DNA of 51,196 bases from Candidatus Omnitrophota bacterium (GCA_020057115.1 JAGVGJ010000005.1:1-51196), one strand, 5' to 3'. Counted from the first letter of the stretch, positions 39,346 through 50,309 are shown. Made by a program: numbers and translations. Notes: a model not told the origin generated them from the sequence alone.

Positions 39346-39421
39346 GCCCGCGTAGCTCAATTGGCAGAGCAGGACACTCTTAATGTCAAGGTTCCAAGTT
39401 CGATTCTTGGCGCGGGCACCA
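39346..39421 (+). tRNA. tRNA-Lys (anticodon CTT)
   Basis: 76-nt cloverleaf with an encoded CCA: acceptor GCCCGCG/CGCGGGC, D arm GCTC/GAGC, anticodon loop CTCTTAA (anticodon CTT), T arm CCAAG/CTTGG with TTCGATT. It begins exactly where repeat copy 1 ends. Confidence 0.95.
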
Positions 39422-39462
39422 GTTAGGTCATAGTTCTTAGGGCATAGTAAAAAGAACACCAG

Positions 39463-39645
39463 ATATAGCAGGATTTTTTTCAATGCTTTTTTTGCTTCTG
39501 GAGCTGGCATAGCCAGGGAGGGATCTTGTTCCGAACGAAGCGAGGAACTTTAAAGGGAAACCTTAGGTTTCCCTTTAAGGAGCAAAAATCGGAACGAGAC
39601 TTACCAAAGTGCTAGCCCCGAGGTCGAAGTGAAGATTTTTGCGAC
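39463..39645 (+). repeat. 183-bp repeat, copy 2, ending at the tRNA-Gly start
   Basis: Second copy of the structured unit, roughly 80-85 percent identical to copy 1 by eye. The central block with the 14-bp inverted repeat (about 39550-39580) is unchanged. The left end starts with T-rich sequence, and the right end (TTTTTGCGAC) abuts the first base of tRNA-Gly, matching copy 1 at tRNA-Lys. Confidence 0.9.
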
Positions 39646-39720
39646 GCGGCGGTAATTCAGTGGTAGAATGCGACCTTGCCAAGGTCGATGTCGTGGGTTC
39701 GAAACCCATCCGCCGCTCCA
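39646..39720 (+). tRNA. tRNA-Gly (anticodon GCC)
   Basis: 75-nt cloverleaf with an encoded CCA: acceptor GCGGCGG/CCGCCGC, D arm with ATTC...GAAT, anticodon stem CGACC/GGTCG with loop TTGCCAA (anticodon GCC), T arm GTGGG/CCCAT with TTCGAAA. It directly follows repeat copy 2. Confidence 0.95.
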
Positions 39721-39781
39721 ATTTTGCCGGGGCAACCGGCGTATAAATTTTGCAACCCGTCTCTAGAAGGGGGACACCCAG

Positions 39782-40246
39782 ATGAAGATCATGGATTTTT
39801 TGAACAAGAAAGCTGTTACGGTAAACTTAAGCGCTACCGATAAGGAAGGCGTCATAACGGAGCTCGTCAGCCTTCTGACCGGTGCGACTGATATCGTGCA
39901 ATCGAAGGATGAGCTCATCAAGGCCGTACTCTCAAGGGAGTCCTTGGGATCCACGGGTATAGGCCAGGGGATAGGCATACCGCACGCGAAGTCCCAATCC
40001 GTAAAACAGCTCGTTGCCGCATTCGGGCTCTCCCAGAAGGGCGTCAACTTCGATTCGCTCGACGGGGAGCCTGCCTATATATTCTTTCTTCTTATAGCTC
40101 CCGAGGAATCCGCCGGCCCGCATCTTAAAGCGCTCGCAAGGATATCCAGGATGCTTAAGGATAAGTATTTCAGGGACTTGCTCAAGAAGGCCAAGAGCGA
40201 ACAGGAGATCCTGCGGATAATCCAGGAAGAAGACGCGAAGAACTAG
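39782..40246 (+). CDS. ptsN: PTS EIIA-fructose/nitrogen-type regulator (PtsN-like)
   Basis: A 154-aa EIIA domain of the fructose/nitrogen class. The phosphorylated histidine is H68 in IGQGIGIPHAKS. The N-terminus (FLNKKAVTVNLSATDKEGVITELVSLL) and FFLLIAPEESAGPHLKALARISRMLKD are family segments. No EIIB or EIIC sugar permease is in the window, so a regulatory role, like PtsN, is more likely than sugar uptake. HPr and enzyme I are encoded 1.3 kb downstream, with yvcK between. GGGGG lies 12 nt before ATG 39782, and the next gene starts 4 nt after the stop. Confidence 0.88.
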   Translation: MKIMDFLNKKAVTVNLSATDKEGVITELVSLLTGATDIVQSKDELIKAVLSRESLGSTGIGQGIGIPHAKSQSVKQLVAAFGLSQKGVNFDSLDGEPAYIFFLLIAPEESAGPHLKALARISRMLKDKYFRDLLKKAKSEQEILRIIQEEDAKN

Positions 40247-40250
40247 GACG

Positions 40251-41492
40251 ATGAAGATACTGAAAGCGTTCAAGTGGCTATACCCGGGGATGTGGGTGAA
40301 GCGGTGGATACTACTCACCGTGTTCGGGATCATCATGATATCCATGGGTTTTGTGATGGCCATCCTGGAACAGAACCCGAGGAACAAGACCTTCACCGGC
40401 ATAATAATAATTTTCGGTATCCTTACCGTAATAACCGGCATAAAGCGCATAATAAAATCTTTTGTCACGGTATTCCTCCCGGAGCGCGAGGATGAGCTGG
40501 TCGAGAAGGTATATCAGAAGAGGATACTCGAACGCGGCCCGAGGCTTGTGGTGATAGGCGGCGGCACCGGCCTATCCATGCTTCTCCACGGTCTTAAAGA
40601 ATATACGAGCAATATCACCGCCATAGTTACCGTAGCGGATGACGGAGGGTCTTCCGGAAGGCTGAGACAGGACTTCGACGTGCTGCCTCCCGGGGACATA
40701 CGGAATTGCCTCGTGGCACTGGCGGACGCCGAGCCGCTCATGGGAAAGCTCTTCCAATTCAGGTTTGGCGAAGGCAGCGAGCTCAGCGGGCACAATTTCG
40801 GGAACCTTTTCATAACGGCCATGTCAAAGGTCACCGGTGACTTTGAAGCAGCCATAAAAGAATCGTCGAAAGTCCTGGCCATAAGGGGAAGCGTATTGCC
40901 GTCCACCTTAGACAAGGTGACGCTAGTCGCGGAGCATATTGACGGCACCGAGACGCTTGGCGAAAGCCAGATACCGAAGAAGCTGGTCCCTATCAAGAGG
41001 ATATTGCTTAGGCCTGCGAACTGCAAGCCGACCGACGAAGCGATAGAAGCGATAAAGAAGGCTGACGCCGTAGTCCTCGGACCGGGAAGCCTCTATACGA
41101 GCATAATGCCGAACCTCCTTGTCGGAAGGATGTATAAAGAGGTCCTGGCTTCGAAGGCGATAAAAATATACGTTTGTAATGTCATGACCCAGAAGGGCGA
41201 GACCGACGATTATAAGGCGAGCGACCACCTGAAGGCGATAGTCGAGCACACGGCTTCCGGCATAGCGGATTACGCGATAGTGAACACCGCAAAGATCCCG
41301 GAGGAGTTGCTAAAAAAGTATGAGGACGAAGGATCCCATCCGGTATTCCCGGATGTCGAAAATTTCAAGAAATTCAAATGCAAAGTAGTGAAGGCTCACA
41401 TAGTCAGCACAAGAGACTACGTCAGACACGAGGCGACAAAATTGGCCAAGATAGTAGTGGACCTTGTCATGAGCCTGAAAAAATCGAAATGA
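40251..41492 (+). CDS. yvcK: YvcK/CofD-like gluconeogenesis factor with membrane anchor
   Basis: A 413-aa protein. Residues about 20-70 hold two membrane helices, uncommon for YvcK of Bacillus but found in other phyla. Then comes a CofD/YvcK nucleotide-sugar-binding domain with VVIGGGTGLSMLLHGLKEY, VTVADDGGSSGRLRQDF, LPPGDIRNCLVALAD, AVVLGPGSLYTSIMPNLLV and VCNVMTQKGETDDYKASDH. YvcK binds UDP-GlcNAc-like sugars and controls carbon flow to cell wall. Position between ptsN and ptsH/ptsI supports a carbon-metabolism role. Four nt separate it from each neighbour. Confidence 0.9.
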   Translation: MKILKAFKWLYPGMWVKRWILLTVFGIIMISMGFVMAILEQNPRNKTFTGIIIIFGILTVITGIKRIIKSFVTVFLPEREDELVEKVYQKRILERGPRLVVIGGGTGLSMLLHGLKEYTSNITAIVTVADDGGSSGRLRQDFDVLPPGDIRNCLVALADAEPLMGKLFQFRFGEGSELSGHNFGNLFITAMSKVTGDFEAAIKESSKVLAIRGSVLPSTLDKVTLVAEHIDGTETLGESQIPKKLVPIKRILLRPANCKPTDEAIEAIKKADAVVLGPGSLYTSIMPNLLVGRMYKEVLASKAIKIYVCNVMTQKGETDDYKASDHLKAIVEHTASGIADYAIVNTAKIPEELLKKYEDEGSHPVFPDVENFKKFKCKVVKAHIVSTRDYVRHEATKLAKIVVDLVMSLKKSK

Positions 41493-41496
41493 GCGC

Positions 41497-41775
41497 ATGG
41501 TTATTGAAAAACTGGTAGTTATAAAGAATAAGCAGGGGCTTCACGCAAGGCCGGCCGCGCTCTTCGTGCAGATAGCCAATAAGTTCGATTCGGACATATC
41601 CGTTTCAAAGGGCAAGACGAAGGTGAACGGCAAATCGATCATGGGCATAATGATGCTCGAAGCGGGCCGCGGCTCAAAGATAACGATAACTGCGGTGGGG
41701 GACGATGCCGAGACTGCGGTGGGAGAGCTTGAGAAGCTGTTGGCTGCCGACGTAGACGATACCGCCAGCCTGTAG
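41497..41775 (+). CDS. ptsH: Phosphocarrier protein HPr
   Basis: A 92-aa HPr of the phosphotransferase system. The active-site histidine is H16 (QGLHARPAALF); S47 in GKSIMGIMML matches the regulatory serine of Gram-positive HPr and may be phosphorylated if an HPr kinase exists. It accepts phosphate from enzyme I, whose gene follows after 22 nt. In this window the only other PTS component is the PtsN-like EIIA, so a regulatory phosphorelay is probable. Confidence 0.95.
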   Translation: MVIEKLVVIKNKQGLHARPAALFVQIANKFDSDISVSKGKTKVNGKSIMGIMMLEAGRGSKITITAVGDDAETAVGELEKLLAADVDDTASL

Positions 41776-41797
41776 ATGTTCTTATACAAGAGGAAGC

Positions 41798-43567
41798 ATG
41801 ATAAAGGATAAGAAGAAAGAGACGGTTCTTAAGGGCATACCGGCTTCGCCCGGCATAGCCATAGGGAAAGCCATGCTCCTCGACAGGGAGCAGTATGTCA
41901 TCCCGCGCCGCAGCATCAAGGAAGAGCAGGTCCAGAACGAGATTAAGCGCTTTAAGGATGCCCTCATACAGACCAAGAACGAACTCCTCGAGATAAAGAA
42001 GCGCATCTCCGAAGAGATGGGCGTAGAACACGGTCAGATATTCAGCGCGCACCTCCTTGTGCTGGAAGACAGCATGCTGATCGAGGAGGTCATGGCAAAG
42101 CTGAAGAAAGACAAGCTGTCCATTGAATACGTCTTCCAGGATGTCCTCAAAAGATACATAAAAGTATTCTCCGAAATGGATGACGAATACTTAAAAGAGC
42201 GCATAAGCGACATAAACGACGTGGGAAAGCGCGTTCTGCGCAATCTGATCGGAGCGAAAGAGGACATATTCTCCAACTTGAAAGAGAAGGTCATAGTCAT
42301 AGCTTACGACCTTTCACCGTCCGATACGGCCATGATGCACAAGAAGAATCTGATCGGCTTTGCCACGGATATAGGCTCAAGGACGTCCCACACGGCTATT
42401 ATGGCCAAATCCCTGGAGATACCCGCCGTAGTCGGGCTTGAGGCCATGACAAAGTCCGTAGAGAACGGCGATACCATAATAGTAGACGGCGCCCACGGAA
42501 ACGTGATAATAAACCCGTCGGCCAAGACCGTAAAGAAATACGAGGGGGATAAGGCGAAGTTCCTCGTGCTGGAAAAGCACCTCCTTGAACTTAAGGACCT
42601 GCCGTGCCAGACGCTTGACGGCCGCAAGATAACGCTGTCGGCCAACATAGAGGTGCCGGAAGACGTTGCCTCGGTCATAAGCCACGGGGCTGACGGCATA
42701 GGCCTGTACAGGACGGAATATTTTTATATGAACAGGAAGGACCTGCCGAGCGAGGACGAGCAGTTCAAGGCGTATTCAGTGGTGGCGAAGAAGGTGAAGC
42801 CGCATCCGGTCATAATAAGGACCTTAGACCTGGGCGGCGACAAATTCCTCTCCCAGTTCGAGGTCCCGCACGAAATGAACCCATTCCTCGGCTGGCGCGC
42901 GATAAGGTTCTGTCTCGCCAGGCCCGACGTCTTCAAGTCGCAGCTGCGCGCTATTTTAAGAGCGTCCATTTACGGCAACCTAAAAGTGATGTATCCGATG
43001 ATATCAGGCCTCGCGGAATTGAAGCAGGCCAATGCCATACTGGAAGAGGTGAGGGTGTCTTTAAGGAAGGAAGGCGTGCCTTTCGACGAGAATATGGAGG
43101 TCGGCGCCATGATAGAGGTCCCGTCAGCCGCCCTCACAAGCGACATACTCGCCAAAGAGGTCGACTTCTTTTCGATAGGCACAAACGACCTGATACAATA
43201 TTCGCTTGCGGTCGACAGGGTAAACGAGAAGATAGCGTATCTATATGAGCCGGCTCATCCGGCCGTATTGAGGCTCGTAAAGAACATCATAGACAATGGC
43301 CACAATGCCGGGATATGGGTAGGCATGTGCGGAGAGATGGCCGGAGACATCAATATGGCCCTTATACTTTTAGGGCTGGGGCTGGATGAGTTTAGCACCT
43401 CTCCGATAGCGATACCGGAGATGAAGCGCATAATCAGGGCCGTTGAGATGTCGAAGGCCGAAGAGATAGCCCGTGAAGCCATCACCCTGCCTACGGGGGA
43501 AGAGGTCGAAAGGTTCGCTTCAAAGAAATTAAAAGAGATAGCTCCTGAACTGGCCCAAGAGGCATAA
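41798..43567 (+). CDS. ptsI: Phosphoenolpyruvate-protein phosphotransferase (enzyme I)
   Basis: A 589-aa enzyme I that transfers phosphate from phosphoenolpyruvate to HPr. The N-terminal domain carries the phosphorylated histidine H198 in GSRTSHTAIMAKSLEIPAVVG; the C-terminal PEP-binding barrel has GADGIGLYRTEYFYM, IIRTLDLGGDK, NPFLGWRAIRFCL, VGAMIEVPSAAL, FFSIGTNDLIQY and the catalytic-cysteine motif GMCGEMAGD. Length is normal (about 570-590). It is preceded by ptsH and followed after 6 nt by the sugar-phosphate isomerase gene. Confidence 0.97.
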   Translation: MIKDKKKETVLKGIPASPGIAIGKAMLLDREQYVIPRRSIKEEQVQNEIKRFKDALIQTKNELLEIKKRISEEMGVEHGQIFSAHLLVLEDSMLIEEVMAKLKKDKLSIEYVFQDVLKRYIKVFSEMDDEYLKERISDINDVGKRVLRNLIGAKEDIFSNLKEKVIVIAYDLSPSDTAMMHKKNLIGFATDIGSRTSHTAIMAKSLEIPAVVGLEAMTKSVENGDTIIVDGAHGNVIINPSAKTVKKYEGDKAKFLVLEKHLLELKDLPCQTLDGRKITLSANIEVPEDVASVISHGADGIGLYRTEYFYMNRKDLPSEDEQFKAYSVVAKKVKPHPVIIRTLDLGGDKFLSQFEVPHEMNPFLGWRAIRFCLARPDVFKSQLRAILRASIYGNLKVMYPMISGLAELKQANAILEEVRVSLRKEGVPFDENMEVGAMIEVPSAALTSDILAKEVDFFSIGTNDLIQYSLAVDRVNEKIAYLYEPAHPAVLRLVKNIIDNGHNAGIWVGMCGEMAGDINMALILLGLGLDEFSTSPIAIPEMKRIIRAVEMSKAEEIAREAITLPTGEEVERFASKKLKEIAPELAQEA

Positions 43568-43573
43568 CAGGTC

Positions 43574-44644
43574 GTGATAAACCTCGATAACATAAAAGAG
43601 ATAAAGGCTTACGACAGGCATGACATGTCGCGGCTTATCGAATCTTTCGCCGACCAGTGCCTGGATGCCAAGAAGATAGGCTCAAGTTTTAACGCGCCCG
43701 CAGGCCTTAAGGCGCAGTATAAAAATATAGTGGTGACAGGCCTGGGCGGATCAGCCATCGGCGGAGATATACTTAGGTCTTACATCTCGGGCGAGGCCGG
43801 CATACCGATCTTTGTCAACAGGAACTACACCTTGCCGCATTTTGTGGACAAGGATTCTCTCGTGATAGTATCGAGCTATTCCGGAAATACGGAAGAGACG
43901 ATAAGCGCTTACGAGGACGCAATGCAGAAGAAAGCAAAGATCCTTGCGATAACATCCGGAGGCGAGATAAAGAAGCTCGCAGAAAAGGACGGCAATCCCG
44001 TAATAACGATACCGCCGGGCCTTCCTCCCAGGTGCGCGTTAGGCTATTCGTTCTTTCCCATGCTGATAGCGATGTTCAAGCTCGGGCTCATCAAAGACAA
44101 ATCCAAAGAGATAGACGAGGTCATAGGCCTTATTAAAGATATCAATCTCAAGAAGACCGGTCTAGGCGTTCCGTCGAAGGATAATATAGCAAAGACGCTC
44201 GCCGCTTCTATCCATCAAAAGTATCCCGTGATATACGGCGGCCAGGACCATATAGACTCTGTGGTGACAAGATGGAGAGGGCAGCTTGCCGAGAATGCAA
44301 AGACTCTCTCTTCCGGGTATGTCTTTCCGGAGATAAACCATAATGAGATAGTAGGGTGGGACAATCCGGCAAAGCTCATAAAGGATTTCATCGTTATCAT
44401 ACTGCGTGATTCCGGGGACCATCCGCGCATATCAAAGAGGATGGACATAACAAAGAGCATGATCGAGAAGCAGGGCGTCAAGGTCATAGAGGTCGCCTCT
44501 ACCGGCAGCGACCTCCTTCCGAGGATATTCTCCCTCATATATATAGGCGATTCGGTCAGTTTTTATCTTGCGATACTCAATAAAGTGGACCCTACCCCGG
44601 TGGACAGGATATCCTATTTTAAAGAGGAGCTAGCCAAGAATTGA
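43574..44644 (+). CDS. Bifunctional phosphoglucose/phosphomannose isomerase
   Basis: A 356-aa SIS-fold enzyme of the PGI/PMI family, interconverting glucose-6-P or mannose-6-P with fructose-6-P. Sugar-phosphate motifs are VVTGLGGSAIGGDILRSYIS, VIVSSYSGNTEETISAYEDA, ITSGGEIKKLAEKDG and IPPGLPPRCALGYSFFPML, with EINHNEIVGW typical of this class, which is usually 300-350 aa. GTG 43574 is the start, leaving 6 nt from ptsI. Its stop TGA overlaps the TTG start of the next gene, so translation is probably coupled. It suits glycolysis and mannose/nucleotide-sugar supply. Confidence 0.92.
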   Translation: MINLDNIKEIKAYDRHDMSRLIESFADQCLDAKKIGSSFNAPAGLKAQYKNIVVTGLGGSAIGGDILRSYISGEAGIPIFVNRNYTLPHFVDKDSLVIVSSYSGNTEETISAYEDAMQKKAKILAITSGGEIKKLAEKDGNPVITIPPGLPPRCALGYSFFPMLIAMFKLGLIKDKSKEIDEVIGLIKDINLKKTGLGVPSKDNIAKTLAASIHQKYPVIYGGQDHIDSVVTRWRGQLAENAKTLSSGYVFPEINHNEIVGWDNPAKLIKDFIVIILRDSGDHPRISKRMDITKSMIEKQGVKVIEVASTGSDLLPRIFSLIYIGDSVSFYLAILNKVDPTPVDRISYFKEELAKN

Positions 44645-45390
44645 AAGTATTGATTTTGACGGCAGGTTATGCTACAAGATTATATCCCCTGACGCTAAAT
44701 ACGCCCAAACCTCTATTGGAGGTGGGCGGCAAGAAGATGATAGACCGCATACTTGAAAAGTGCGCGGCAGAGGAAATCTTAAGCGGCATATACGTAGTAA
44801 CGAACGGCAAGTTCTTTGAGAATTTTAAGACATGGGCGGCGGCCTCGAGATACAAAGACAAGATATCCGTAATAAACGACAATACGTTCACCAATGAGAC
44901 GAGGCTGGGCGCAATAAAGGATATCGAGCTTGCCATAGACCGGGGAGGCATAGACGACGACCTTCTCATCGTGGCGGGCGACAATCTCTTTGAGTTCGAC
45001 CTAAAAAAATTCATCGATTTCGGAAAGAGGAATGCCGATGGCATACTCGTGGCTTTGTATGATATCAAGGAGATCGAAGCCGCGAAGAGGTATGGGGTCG
45101 TCAGCATAGACAAGAGCGGCGTGGTCACGGATTTTGTGGAGAAGCCGCCCGAGCCGAAGTCGACGCTGGTATCGACAGGGGTATATTTCCTTCCGAAAGA
45201 GAAGGTGAAGTCTATAAAAAAATATGTTTCAAGCCCGGGCAACAGATCCGACCAGCCGGGCTATTATATAAGCTGGATGGTTAAATTCGACAAGGTATAC
45301 GGTTTGGCGTTCCGCGAGGATTGGTATGATATCGGAGATATCGAGTCCTACAGGAAAGCTGACGGAGAGTATTTAAAGAAAGGGAGATAG
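44641..45390 (+). CDS. Sugar-phosphate nucleotidyltransferase
   Basis: A 249-aa member of the NTP-transferase (RmlA/ManC-like) family. The nucleotide motif is [28 protein letters not shown], with YAT instead of the common KGT/EGT, and [13 protein letters not shown] is the sugar-binding aspartate region; [21 protein letters not shown] follows. No left-handed beta-helix is present, so it is the short form. The sugar (glucose-1-P, mannose-1-P or other) cannot be fixed. Start TTG 44641 overlaps the preceding stop by 4 nt, and metK starts 2 nt after its own stop. Confidence 0.88.
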   Translation: MKVLILTAGYATRLYPLTLNTPKPLLEVGGKKMIDRILEKCAAEEILSGIYVVTNGKFFENFKTWAAASRYKDKISVINDNTFTNETRLGAIKDIELAIDRGGIDDDLLIVAGDNLFEFDLKKFIDFGKRNADGILVALYDIKEIEAAKRYGVVSIDKSGVVTDFVEKPPEPKSTLVSTGVYFLPKEKVKSIKKYVSSPGNRSDQPGYYISWMVKFDKVYGLAFREDWYDIGDIESYRKADGEYLKKGR

Positions 45391-45392
45391 GG

Positions 45393-46561
45393 ATGAAAGA
45401 AGATAATTTTTTATTCACTTCAGAGAGCGTCACCGAAGGGCATCCGGATAAGGTCTGCGACCAAGTATCGGACGGCGTTCTTGACAGCGTTTTAAATCAG
45501 GACCCGGCAGGCAGGGTGGCTTGCGAGACATATGTCACGATGGGCCTTATAATCGTGGGCGGCGAGATAACTACCGACGCCTATGTCGACATACACAAGC
45601 TCTGCAGGGGCATACTGGAAGATATCGGGTACACCCATCCGAAATACGGTTTCGATAACCACACATGCGCGATATTGAACGCCATACATACGCAGTCACC
45701 TGACATAGCCATGGGCGTCAATACGGGCGGCGCAGGCGACCAGGGCATGATGATGGGTTACGCGTGCACGGAGACTCCCGAGCTCATGCCGCTTCCTATA
45801 ATGCTCGCCCACCAGCTTTCGATGAGGCTTGCGGAAGTAAGGAAGAAGAAGATCCTTAAATATCTCGGCCCGGACGGCAAGAGCCAGGTCACCGTTGAGT
45901 ATGTGAACGGCAAGCCCAAGAGGGTAACGGACGTCGTATTGGCCTCCCAGCATACCGAAGAGGCCCTCGACAAGAAGAAGGACATGATGAAGGATGAGGC
46001 CAGAAAAGAGATCATAAAGGTCGTCGCTGAGCCGATCCTCAGGAAGTATCTCGATAAGAATACCAGATACCACATCAATGCTACGGGCAAGTTCCTTATC
46101 GGCGGTCCGCAGTCTGACACAGGCATGACCGGAAGGAAGATCATCGTCGATACCTACGGTGGCTGGATACCGCATGGCGGCGGCGCATTCTCAGGCAAAG
46201 ATCCCACAAAGGTCGACAGGTCTGCCGCGTATATGGGCAGATACATAGCCAAGAACATGGTGAAGGCAGGATTCGCCGATAAGCTGATGATACAGCTTGC
46301 GTACTGTATCGGCGTAGCTGATCCCGTGTCCATCATGGTGAACACCTATGGGACCGGTAAAGTATCCGACGAGAGGATAGTAAAGGTCATAAAGGAGAAT
46401 TTTGAGCTCACCCCGCATGGCATAATAGCCAGTTTAAAGCTGCGCGAATCCGATGGCAAGCGTTTCAGGAAGACCGCCAGCTACGGACACTTCGGTCGCG
46501 AAGAAGAGGGCTTCACATGGGAAGCTACCGATATGGCGAAGGATCTGGCGAAACACCTAAA

Positions 46562-46565
<4 letters not shown>
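45393..46565 (+). CDS. metK: S-adenosylmethionine synthetase
   Basis: Makes S-adenosylmethionine from methionine and ATP. The 390-aa protein shows the family motifs: [42 protein letters not shown] (PROSITE hexapeptide GAGDQG), [23 protein letters not shown] [19 protein letters not shown] and [13 protein letters not shown]. All catalytic Asp/Lys positions look intact. It precedes ahcY; together with the PIMT and methyltransferases this gives the SAM cycle. GGGA precedes the ATG. A 42-nt gap with AAGCT repeats separates it from ahcY. Confidence 0.97.
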
Positions 46566-47864
<1,299 letters not shown>

Positions 47865-47887
47865 ATACTAGAAAGAGAGGGTTAGAG

Positions 47888-49204
47888 ATGGGCAGGATCA
47901 ATATGGATAAATTGGCGCTTGAGCTGGCGTTCACCGACGACAAGGCAAAGAAAGAGGAGCTCGCGAAAAAGATACGGACGATAGCTTATAAGCACGGGAT
48001 ATATGCTTCCAGCATAGAAGAGCTATACAAGGCAAGGGGAAGAGGCGATTTCGAGGGCACATTCAGCGTCCCGGCCATCAACTTAAGGACCATGACATAT
48101 GACCTTGCCAAGGCGATCTTCAGGGTAGCAAAGAAGATAAATGCAGGGGCATTCATATTCGAGATAGCCAAGTCGGAGATGGGCTACACGAGCCAGCCGG
48201 CCGTCGAATATACGGCGGTGATACTTGCGGCAGCGGTAAAGGAAGAGTGGAAAGGCCCAGTCTTCGTCCAGGGCGACCATTTCCAGGCCAATGCCAAGAA
48301 CTTTAAGCTCGACCCGGAGAAAGAGATAGAGGGCCTGAAGGACCTGATCGTCCACGCTATCGAAGCGGGCTTCTACAACATAGATATAGATTCATCCACT
48401 TTGGTAGACCTTTCCCAGCCGACCGTTGACAGGCAGCAAAGGTCGAATTATGAGGTCTGCGCGAAACTGACGCACTTCATCCGCCAGAACCAGCCGCGCG
48501 GCATAGAGGTATCGGTGGGCGGTGAGATAGGCGAGGTAGGGCACGCGAACTCGAATCCGGAAGAGCTGCGCGCTTTCATGAACGGCTTTAAGTCGAGCCT
48601 TCGCAAAGGCCTTCCCGGCATATCTAAGGTGAGTATCCAGACCGGCACTTCCCACGGCGGAGTAGTCCTGCCGGACGGGACTGTCGCCAAGGTAAAGCTC
48701 GATTTCGATACGTTGAGGACGCTCTCTAAGATAGCCAAGGATGAGTATGGCCTTGCCGGCGCGGTCCAGCACGGTGCCTCAACGCTTCCCGCAGAAGCAT
48801 TTGGCAAGTTCCCCGAAAACGGGACAGCGGAGGTCCATCTTGCCACAGAGTTCCAGAACATGGTCTATGACAGCCCGAACTTCCCGAAGGACCTGAAGGA
48901 TAAGGTCTATAACTGGCTCAAGACCACTCAAGGTGCAGAGAGGAAGGCCGACCAGACCGAAGAGCAGTTCCTTTACAGCGCCAGGAAGAAAGCCCTCGGA
49001 CAGTTCAAGAAGGATATATTGAGCATACCTCAGAAGACCAAGGATGCCATAGCAAAAGAGATCGAGGCAAAGTTCGAGTTCCTCTTCAATAAGCTGAATG
49101 TAAAGGATACCAGGACCCTCACCGATAAGTACGTCACTCTTAAGCGCGTCATCAGTAGAAAGAAAGCGAAGGAAGTCGTGATGGATGGGCAGGGAGCGGA
49201 TTAA
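47888..49204 (+). CDS. Class II fructose-bisphosphate aldolase-like protein
   Basis: A 438-aa zinc aldolase of the class II family (fructose- or tagatose-bisphosphate type). Zinc and catalytic residues are visible: FVQGDHFQANA (His ligand and Asp), EVSVGGEIGEVGHANS (Glu), SIQTGTSHGG (His) and GAVQHGASTLP (His). It has a long C-terminal helical extension. It is longer than E. coli FbaA (359) and resembles the longer branch found in candidate phyla. AGAGAGGG precedes ATG 47888. It may give glycolytic or gluconeogenic capacity together with the isomerase upstream. Confidence 0.9.
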   Translation: MGRINMDKLALELAFTDDKAKKEELAKKIRTIAYKHGIYASSIEELYKARGRGDFEGTFSVPAINLRTMTYDLAKAIFRVAKKINAGAFIFEIAKSEMGYTSQPAVEYTAVILAAAVKEEWKGPVFVQGDHFQANAKNFKLDPEKEIEGLKDLIVHAIEAGFYNIDIDSSTLVDLSQPTVDRQQRSNYEVCAKLTHFIRQNQPRGIEVSVGGEIGEVGHANSNPEELRAFMNGFKSSLRKGLPGISKVSIQTGTSHGGVVLPDGTVAKVKLDFDTLRTLSKIAKDEYGLAGAVQHGASTLPAEAFGKFPENGTAEVHLATEFQNMVYDSPNFPKDLKDKVYNWLKTTQGAERKADQTEEQFLYSARKKALGQFKKDILSIPQKTKDAIAKEIEAKFEFLFNKLNVKDTRTLTDKYVTLKRVISRKKAKEVVMDGQGAD

Positions 49205-49215
49205 AAAGCTTATAG

Positions 49216-50307
49216 CTACGTTTTATCGTTGATAAGACGTATCCCGATGAAGGTGAAGACGATATTCCCGAGCCATGCCGACAGTATGGGCGGCAATATA
49301 CCGGCCTTTCCGAATGCGAGCGATATGGCAATAAAGGCATAATAGAGCAGGCCTATCACGATCGACATGCCTATCCCTATCATGACGCCGCCACGGGTGT
49401 TTATTAGCGCGAAAGGCGCGCCTATCAGGATTATTATCAGGCTTATGAAAGCGAACGATACCTTATAGTGCATGTCCACAAGGAGCGATCGTATCATCTT
49501 GGTGCTCGTCCCTTTAAAGTTCTTTATATATTTTTTCAGCTCGCCGTAACTCATGTAATCCGACTGCCATTCACGGTTAGCGAAATCAGACGGCCTCTCC
49601 CTTAAGATTATATGCTTCTCTTCGTAGAAGAGAGGCTCTCCAAGTATCTTGCCCGCATTGTCGATCCGGTACATTATCACATTGTTGAACTTCCACGAAT
49701 TTCCTGTCCAGACCGCGCTCTGGGCCGTTATCTTCGACAACAGGTTCTCTTTTGTGTCATGTTCGTGAATGATTATGTCATTTAACGTTTTCTTCTCGAT
49801 ATCATAATTACGCGCGAACATTATTTTGTTGCCGGCGCCGTACAATGCCACGCTGTCGATTATCTTCGCCTTGCGGTCCTTGCGTTTTTCCTTCTCAAGC
49901 TCGTCCCGTCTTATGGAATTGGAGACTTTCGAGCTTATCGGCAGCACCCTGTCATTCACGATGAATGTCATTATGCTCACCAATAAACCGAGTATGAGCA
50001 TCGGGGTCATGATGCGCCAGAGGCTTATTCCGCTGGATTTCATTGCGATGATCTCATTGTGCTTATTGAGGTTGCTTAAGACATAGATGGTGGAGAGAAG
50101 CATGGCCATTGGGGCCACCTGGATCAGTATCGTAGGTGAGTAGTAGACATAAAATGCTATTAAAGAAGACGCCGGTATGTGGAATTTCACTATATCTTCG
50201 ATGAATGAGAATATGTCGATGATGACAGCCATTATGACGAATACGAAGAGGCACCATATGAAAGGCCCCAGAAAACCGCGCACCATGTATTTGTCGATTA
50301 TTCTCAT
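49216..50307 (-). CDS. LptF/LptG-family lipopolysaccharide-transport permease
   Basis: A 363-aa YjgP/YjgQ-type permease of the LPS exporter LptB2FG. The N-terminus MRIIDKYMVRGFLGPFIWCLFVFVIMAVIIDIF is typical, followed by NEIIAMKSSGISLWRIMTPML (the coupling helix for LptB). A periplasmic beta-rich domain (about 130-270) follows, and three C-terminal helices including GAPFALINTRGG complete it. This shows an outer membrane with LPS. Whether it is F or G cannot be told; no partner is adjacent. ATG 50307 is chosen because it starts the conserved N-terminus 2 nt after comF. Confidence 0.9.
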   Translation of the reverse strand: MRIIDKYMVRGFLGPFIWCLFVFVIMAVIIDIFSFIEDIVKFHIPASSLIAFYVYYSPTILIQVAPMAMLLSTIYVLSNLNKHNEIIAMKSSGISLWRIMTPMLILGLLVSIMTFIVNDRVLPISSKVSNSIRRDELEKEKRKDRKAKIIDSVALYGAGNKIMFARNYDIEKKTLNDIIIHEHDTKENLLSKITAQSAVWTGNSWKFNNVIMYRIDNAGKILGEPLFYEEKHIILRERPSDFANREWQSDYMSYGELKKYIKNFKGTSTKMIRSLLVDMHYKVSFAFISLIIILIGAPFALINTRGGVMIGIGMSIVIGLLYYAFIAISLAFGKAGILPPILSAWLGNIVFTFIGIRLINDKT

Positions 50308-50309
50308 GT

